Positions 60,237 to 64,000 of a DNA stretch of 64,000 bases are shown piece by piece. The DNA lies in contig DASVDF010000004.1 of assembly GCA_036381215.1 (NCBI GenBank), forward strand, positions 1-64,000, in the 5' to 3' direction. The notes below the pieces were generated by a model. The model saw only the letters and a list, made by a program, of their open reading frames with translations. It was not told the DNA's origin and searched no databases. How positions within the stretch are numbered: the stretch's first letter is position 1; each line of letters begins with the position of its first letter. The position numbers and the translations under genes were made by a program. This DNA is from IDS-8 sp036381215 (GTDB taxonomy: Bacteria; Pseudomonadota; Gammaproteobacteria; Steroidobacterales; Woeseiaceae).

Positions 60237-61353
60237 TCAGCTCTCGAAGAGACCGGCTGCCAGAACCACTGCCACTCTTTTCGAGGCGACGGGTCCGGAG
60301 AAGCCCTTCATGTGCAGGGCCGCGTCCAGCGCTCGTTGCGCCCGGCGGATGTACGCACTGCCGAGGAAATCGGCAGCGAAGCCGGCCTTGGCACGGGCGA
60401 AATCCTCGCGCAGAAAATCGAGGGCTCGGGGAGCATCGTCCCGCGATCGCGGGGCCGCAGGCGCCTTACCCCTGAAGCAGGCCCCCGCAGGCCTGTCGGC
60501 CAGGCGCCCGATCGACGTAAAGTTCCGGCGCACCCTGCGGCTCGGGCGCTTTCGTGCCTTGTCGAAAGGGATGCCCAGCAACTCCGGATTCAGATTGAAG
60601 ATGATGTCGTAGAGCATCTGTCCGGTGCGGAAACGGCGGTCTCCGGCCACCGCCGTGCAATTCTCGAGAAGTCCGGAGGCCAGAGGAAGCAGTGTAGCTG
60701 CATATTGCGGCTCTCGCCCCGCGTGAAAGCGATTTCGGAAGTTTCTGTAATGCGCGGCCAGCACATCCGGGCACTCGGGCGCGCCCTCCAGGATGGTGCC
60801 GACCGCCTGCCCGAGTGCCGCTTCGAATTCGGCGCGCGCCGCGCGCCGGGGAATATTGCGCGCGCGCGCAGAGACAAAGCCGCGGGCCGAGGGAGCGCCG
60901 GGAAACTGAGCGTAGAACGGACGATGATTTTCGCCGCCGCCGCCGGTCAGGTAGACGATCTCCGGCGAGATGGCGGCATAGGGAAAATAAATCGGGTGGT
61001 AGGCGCCGAGGCAAAGATCTTTCCACAGGCGATAGGATGACTCTCCGCTGAGCCGCTGCGGCCCGCGTTTCAGGAATCCGTTCAGCAGATCGCGGCCGAC
61101 GATCAGGTTGCCGGAAAAATGCGGTCGCACGGCTGCATACCAGGTTTCATCGCTCACGAACGGGAATCCGCCGGGCACGAAGGGTGACAGCAGCAGCAGG
61201 GTGCCGTAGTGACGCCCTTGCGTGCTCGTCGGAGATTCCGTCGCTTGCGTTCACGCGCGAAAGGGGCAGCGCTGCCAGTGCGGCCACTCCGCTCCACACG
61301 AAACGGCGGCGTGTCAGTGCAGGACCTTCGCGCGAGGCCGATGGGGTGCTCAT
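60237..61353 (-). pseudogene. Frameshifted gene: Tat-signal start joined to a C-terminal domain of unknown type
   Basis: The 5' part encodes a twin-arginine signal (LTRRRFVWSGVAALAALPLS) up to GISDEHA. At about 61225-61232 the frame changes to GRHYGTLLLLSPFVPGGFPF and continues for about 320 residues, including AYHPIYFPYAAISPEIVYLT, GGGGENHRPFY, FHAGREPQYAATLLPLASGL and IIFNLNPELLGIPFDKARKR. The latter half vaguely resembles asparagine-synthase-like proteins, which are cytosolic, so a Tat signal would be odd; the gene may be a fusion scar. It starts at 61353, overlapping the stop of the gene upstream by one base (TAATG). Low certainty about function. Confidence 0.55.
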
Positions 61354-61832
61354 TACAGTGCCGGGAGCTCCGGCTTCAGCACCATCAGCGCCACGGCGAT
61401 CAGCGGAGCGAGGAGAGCAAGGGTGCCCCACAGCTGCCAGCTTCTGTAGCGGTCGCGGAACAGCCCTCGTGATGCATCGTCGCGACCGGCATCGCCGGCA
61501 AGGCGAGCGAGCTCGCGCTGCAGCGGCGCGACGCGCATGCCGAAAGCGGCGCCGGAAATCACCAGCATGACGATGCCCCAGACGATCCAGCCGGTGCCGA
61601 GGATCGGCCAGTCACCCAGCAGGGCGGCGGCGATGCCGCTCACGGTCAGACCGATGGCCCCGGGCGTCGTGAACCAGCGGTCGGCGCGGATGATGCCTGC
61701 GAACGTCCTGGCGATGAGCGACGCGTCGTCGCTGCGGACCGCGTTGGCGGCCCAGAACACGCCGGTCGCGATGTTGCCCACGAACAGGATCACCGAGACC
61801 ACGTGCACCAGCTTCCAGATCAGGTAGGCCAT
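61353..61832 (-). CDS. DUF2269-like integral membrane protein
   Basis: A 159-residue protein with four hydrophobic helices (about 5-25, 48-70, 78-98, 134-154), beginning MAYLIWKLVHVVSVILFVGN then IATGVFWAANA, with WFTTPGAIGLTVSGIAAALL in the second helix. His residues in helix 1 resemble the YhfC/DUF2269 group, some of which may bind heme. The ATG at 61832 is used because it opens the first helix. The stop overlaps the next gene start by one base, giving a coupled pair. Confidence 0.78.
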   Translation of the reverse strand: MAYLIWKLVHVVSVILFVGNIATGVFWAANAVRSDDASLIARTFAGIIRADRWFTTPGAIGLTVSGIAAALLGDWPILGTGWIVWGIVMLVISGAAFGMRVAPLQRELARLAGDAGRDDASRGLFRDRYRSWQLWGTLALLAPLIAVALMVLKPELPAL

Positions 61833-61924
61833 GCCCGCCCCCCGGACCATTTTGAGTCCAGCTTGCCACCGGCCGGGCGGCATTGCGAGAGTCGAGGCAC
61901 TCCGGCGGGAGTTGGTGGTGCGCC

Positions 61925-62668
61925 TCAGGCGACGGTCACCACGACCGGCGCGCCGCGCGTCAGGATCAGCGTGTGCTCGTACTGCGCCGACAGGTTGCCG
62001 GGCTCCGCGAGCAGCGTCCAGCCGTCCTCGGCTTCCATGACGCGACGGCTCTTCGTGGACAGGAACGGCTCGATGGTGATCACGGCGCCTTCCTCGAGCA
62101 CGCGGCGATCGCGCGGCGCGCGGCAGCCCGGGATGTCCGGCGCTTCGTGCAGTGCGCGCCCGACGCCGTGGCTGCCCAGGTTCTCGATGATGCGGAAGCG
62201 ATGCTGCTTCGCCGTGCGTTCGATGGCCGCGCCGATGCCGTTCAGCGGCGCGCCGGCGCGCGCCACCTGCATCGCCGCCATGAGGGCCTGGCGAGTCGCG
62301 TGGCAGAGGCGGTTCTTGAGCTCGGAGGAGGGCGGCACGACGCCGGTGCCCCCGGTATCCGCGAAATAGCCGTCGAGCTCCGCGGAGACGTCGACGTTGA
62401 CGACGTCACCGGCCTGAATCACACGGTCGCCGGGTACGCCGTGCGCGGCTTCCTCGTTGACGCTGATGCAGGTGGCGCCGGGGAAATCGTAGGTGAGCTG
62501 CGGCGCGGAGCGTGCTCCTTCCCGCTCGAGCAGCGCGGCGCCGAACGCATCGAGCTCACGCGTCGTCATGCCGGGTTCCATCGCCTCGAGCATGCGCTGC
62601 AAGACCGTCGCGACAATACGGCCGATGCGCTTCAGGGCCTCTACGTCGTTCTCGGAATCGATCGTCAT
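61925..62668 (-). CDS. map: Type I methionine aminopeptidase
   Basis: Removes N-terminal Met from proteins. The 247-residue cytosolic enzyme has all metal ligands: Asp93 (NVDVSAELDG), Asp104 (FADTGGT), His167 (GSHGVGRALHEAP), Glu200 (VITIEPFL) and Glu231 (AQYEHTLIL), plus substrate His76 (EEAAHGVPGD). There is no zinc-finger extension, so it is a short type Ia enzyme, possibly a second copy beside a housekeeping map gene near rpsB. It stands alone on the minus strand. Confidence 0.94.
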   Translation of the reverse strand: MTIDSENDVEALKRIGRIVATVLQRMLEAMEPGMTTRELDAFGAALLEREGARSAPQLTYDFPGATCISVNEEAAHGVPGDRVIQAGDVVNVDVSAELDGYFADTGGTGVVPPSSELKNRLCHATRQALMAAMQVARAGAPLNGIGAAIERTAKQHRFRIIENLGSHGVGRALHEAPDIPGCRAPRDRRVLEEGAVITIEPFLSTKSRRVMEAEDGWTLLAEPGNLSAQYEHTLILTRGAPVVVTVA

Positions 62669-62695
62669 CCATTTGCCTCGGTTCGGGGCGGCATT

Positions 62696-63682
62696 CTACC
62701 TCGGCACACCGGCACTGCCATGGCAGGGCTGGCCTGAATACCAATCCAGCACTCGCAAGGCGCGCAAGGTGATCCAGCGGCTCGACCGGCCCTCCTGCTC
62801 GCCGGTTTCGATCGGCATCCTGCCGGGATAGAGCGTATCGAGCGGCCAGGTTCCATCGGCATTGCGCTTCGACAGGACCAGCTCCACGGCCTCGGCCGCG
62901 CGCTCGTCCGGCTCGACGCCGGCGCGACGCAGGTGGTCGAGCCCGCGCAGCACGTCGTAATGCCACCAGGTCGGGAAAGCGAAATGCGTCCACGAGGCGC
63001 CGCTCTTGCGGTCCCGCTCGATGACCTCGCCCGTCGATTTCCGGCGGAACAGGCGGCGCTCGAGAAGGTACTCTTCGCCGCGGCGCCGCGCCGCGCTCAC
63101 GTCCGCTCTGCCGCCGACGGCGTGCTCGTGTTCGAGCAATGCTTCGAGCACGCAGATCGTGGTGTTGAACGATGATCGTACCGACGCCTCTTCGCAGTTC
63201 CAGCCGCCGTCGGGGAGCTGCTCGGAGAGGAGCCGGTCGACTATGCGCCCCATGTCCCGGCCGAAGTAAGCGCCGACCGCTGCGACCTGGCCGTTGATGC
63301 AGGGCTCGACTTCGCCGGCAAAGAAGGGGTTCTGTTGCGTTTCCGGCGGACCGCAACCTTCCCAGGTCACGTGCTCGCTGACGAGCGAGGTAGCACGCCG
63401 CGCCTCTTTGCTCGCCGGGTCGAGGCCCATCTCGCGCAGGAGGAGCAGGACGTGCATCGTGGAATCCCACCCACGGTTCCACGCCGTGCCGCCCCAGCAC
63501 CCGAGGGCTCCCTGCCGCGCGAGCAGCCGCGCGCCCGCGCCCTCGGTCGCGACCCGTGCGCGCTCGGCGGCGACCTCGCCGGCCGAGGCAGCGGTGAGAT
63601 CGCGCAGGACCTGCCAGCGCACCGAGGGATCGGAATCGAGCAGCCAGCCAATGACGGAGTCACGGTTCGTGGTCAATGACAA
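62696..63682 (-). CDS. Squalene-cyclase-like repeat protein
   Basis: A 328-residue protein with alpha/alpha-barrel repeats of the prenyltransferase/squalene oxidase type: GALGCWGGTAWNRGWDSTMH, LPDGGWNCEEASVRSSFNTT and RNADGTWPLDTLYPGRMP are QW-like repeats. There is no DxDD or DxxD catalytic motif of terpene cyclases, so it is not a hopene cyclase. Similar proteins of unknown function are annotated only as hypothetical. It sits 27 bases upstream of the map gene on the same strand. Confidence 0.7.
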   Translation of the reverse strand: MSLTTNRDSVIGWLLDSDPSVRWQVLRDLTAASAGEVAAERARVATEGAGARLLARQGALGCWGGTAWNRGWDSTMHVLLLLREMGLDPASKEARRATSLVSEHVTWEGCGPPETQQNPFFAGEVEPCINGQVAAVGAYFGRDMGRIVDRLLSEQLPDGGWNCEEASVRSSFNTTICVLEALLEHEHAVGGRADVSAARRRGEEYLLERRLFRRKSTGEVIERDRKSGASWTHFAFPTWWHYDVLRGLDHLRRAGVEPDERAAEAVELVLSKRNADGTWPLDTLYPGRMPIETGEQEGRSSRWITLRALRVLDWYSGQPCHGSAGVPR

Positions 63683-63779
63683 AAACCTCGTCCAACGGAT
63701 TGCGCAGGGCAGGTGGCGGACCCTCGGCGATCGCTTCGCAAACCGTCGCGACGGTTACGACCCGCCGGCGTGCACGAGC

Positions 63780-64000
63780 TCAAGCTTCGTTCCCGGGTTC
63801 CTGCCGTGGAACCCAATCGGCGACGAGCTCTCCGACCGCGGCCAACGCGCCGTTACGCTCGTCCGCGGACGCGGCCGATCCGGTCAGGTAGGCGGCCACG
63901 AGGACCGGAGTCTCGCGCGCCGGCCAGATGATCGCCACGTCGTTGGTTGCGCCGTTCGCACCCATGCCACTCTTGTCCCCGACCTGCCAGTGCGGGGGCA
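63780..64000 (-). CDS. Class A beta-lactamase, C-terminal part (cut by window edge)
   Basis: The 73 residues visible (PPHWQVGDKSGMGANGATND then VAIIWPARETPVLVAAYLTG and so on) include the KSG form of the KTG box and the following beta-strands of the class A beta-lactamase fold. The catalytic Ser and Glu lie beyond base 64000. It probably hydrolyses beta-lactams and would be exported, but the N-terminus is not visible. Confidence 0.85.
   Translation of the reverse strand, partial: PPHWQVGDKSGMGANGATNDVAIIWPARETPVLVAAYLTGSAASADERNGALAAVGELVADWVPRQEPGNEA

Noticed and set aside
60815..61051. Plus-strand frame opposite the frameshifted gene
   Set aside because: Arg-rich shadow without start signals or motifs.
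1..64000. tRNA or rRNA genes
   Set aside because: No tRNA cloverleaf elements (such as GTTCGAATC next to CCA arms in proper spacing) or rRNA sequences were recognised; GGTTCGA matches lie in inverted repeats instead.

Overview
The window is GC-rich, densely packed bacterial DNA of a Gram-negative organism: it has lipid A genes, a TonB-dependent receptor with FecI/FecR, a complete hutFCUHG-type histidine pathway with a HutC operator, and many short intergenic palindromes (REP-like). The gene types fit an environmental, heterotrophic gammaproteobacterium of the Steroidobacter/Xanthomonadales kind. The taxon is an inference and cannot be fixed from this sequence alone.

Layout. 1-1.9 kb: a group II intron with its maturase and domain V, at the left edge. 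2.0-21.2 kb: purine catabolism (uraH, xdhABC, puuD, puuE, uraD, alc, allA, guaD). Together these cover guanine -> xanthine -> urate -> hydroxyisourate -> OHCU -> allantoin -> allantoate -> ureidoglycolate -> glyoxylate plus urea. The block is split by a 6.6-kb insert (8.8-15.3 kb) of ECF sigma factor, FecR, STN-type TonB receptor and S9 peptidase, whose gene order matches proteobacterial lasso-peptide isopeptidase loci but has no peptide-synthesis genes; an L,D-transpeptidase follows. 21.2-33 kb: mixed metabolic genes (DUF1028, VOC, homocysteine methyltransferase, a broken cytochrome b next to a Tat-exported molybdopterin oxidoreductase, M14 peptidase, DDAH-like hydrolase, methyltransferase, beta-lactamase-fold hydrolase). 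33.0-37.1 kb: an aminotransferase, an oxidoreductase, an acyltransferase and an LpxA, resembling the GnnB/GnnA/LpxA set that makes 3-amino (amide-linked) lipid A. 37.1-46 kb: DNA repair (mug, alkB), two divergent phosphoribosyltransferase paralogues, a LOG protein, DUF1232, an FMN reductase, rnk, an ADP/ATP-carrier-like MFS protein, a thiolase and a nitroreductase. 46-53.6 kb: histidine utilisation, hutI divergent from hutF-hutC-hutU-hutH-hutG, with a perfect HutC-type palindrome between them. 53.6-64 kb: small conserved proteins, several damaged genes, methionine aminopeptidase, a squalene-cyclase-like repeat protein and the C-terminus of a class A beta-lactamase.

Two window-wide patterns stand out. 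First, about 20 copies of a REP-like palindrome (core GGAGCGCGCATCGCGCGCGA) sit at 13 loci. They are often head-to-head between convergent genes, and in nine genes the TAG within the repeat is the actual stop codon. Second, at least three redox-protein genes (cytochrome b, a SorA/SorB-type sulfite dehydrogenase, a sorbosone-type sugar dehydrogenase) carry out-of-frame internal deletions, and other genes are truncated or frameshifted. This is either real decay or a systematic assembly error, and raw reads would decide.
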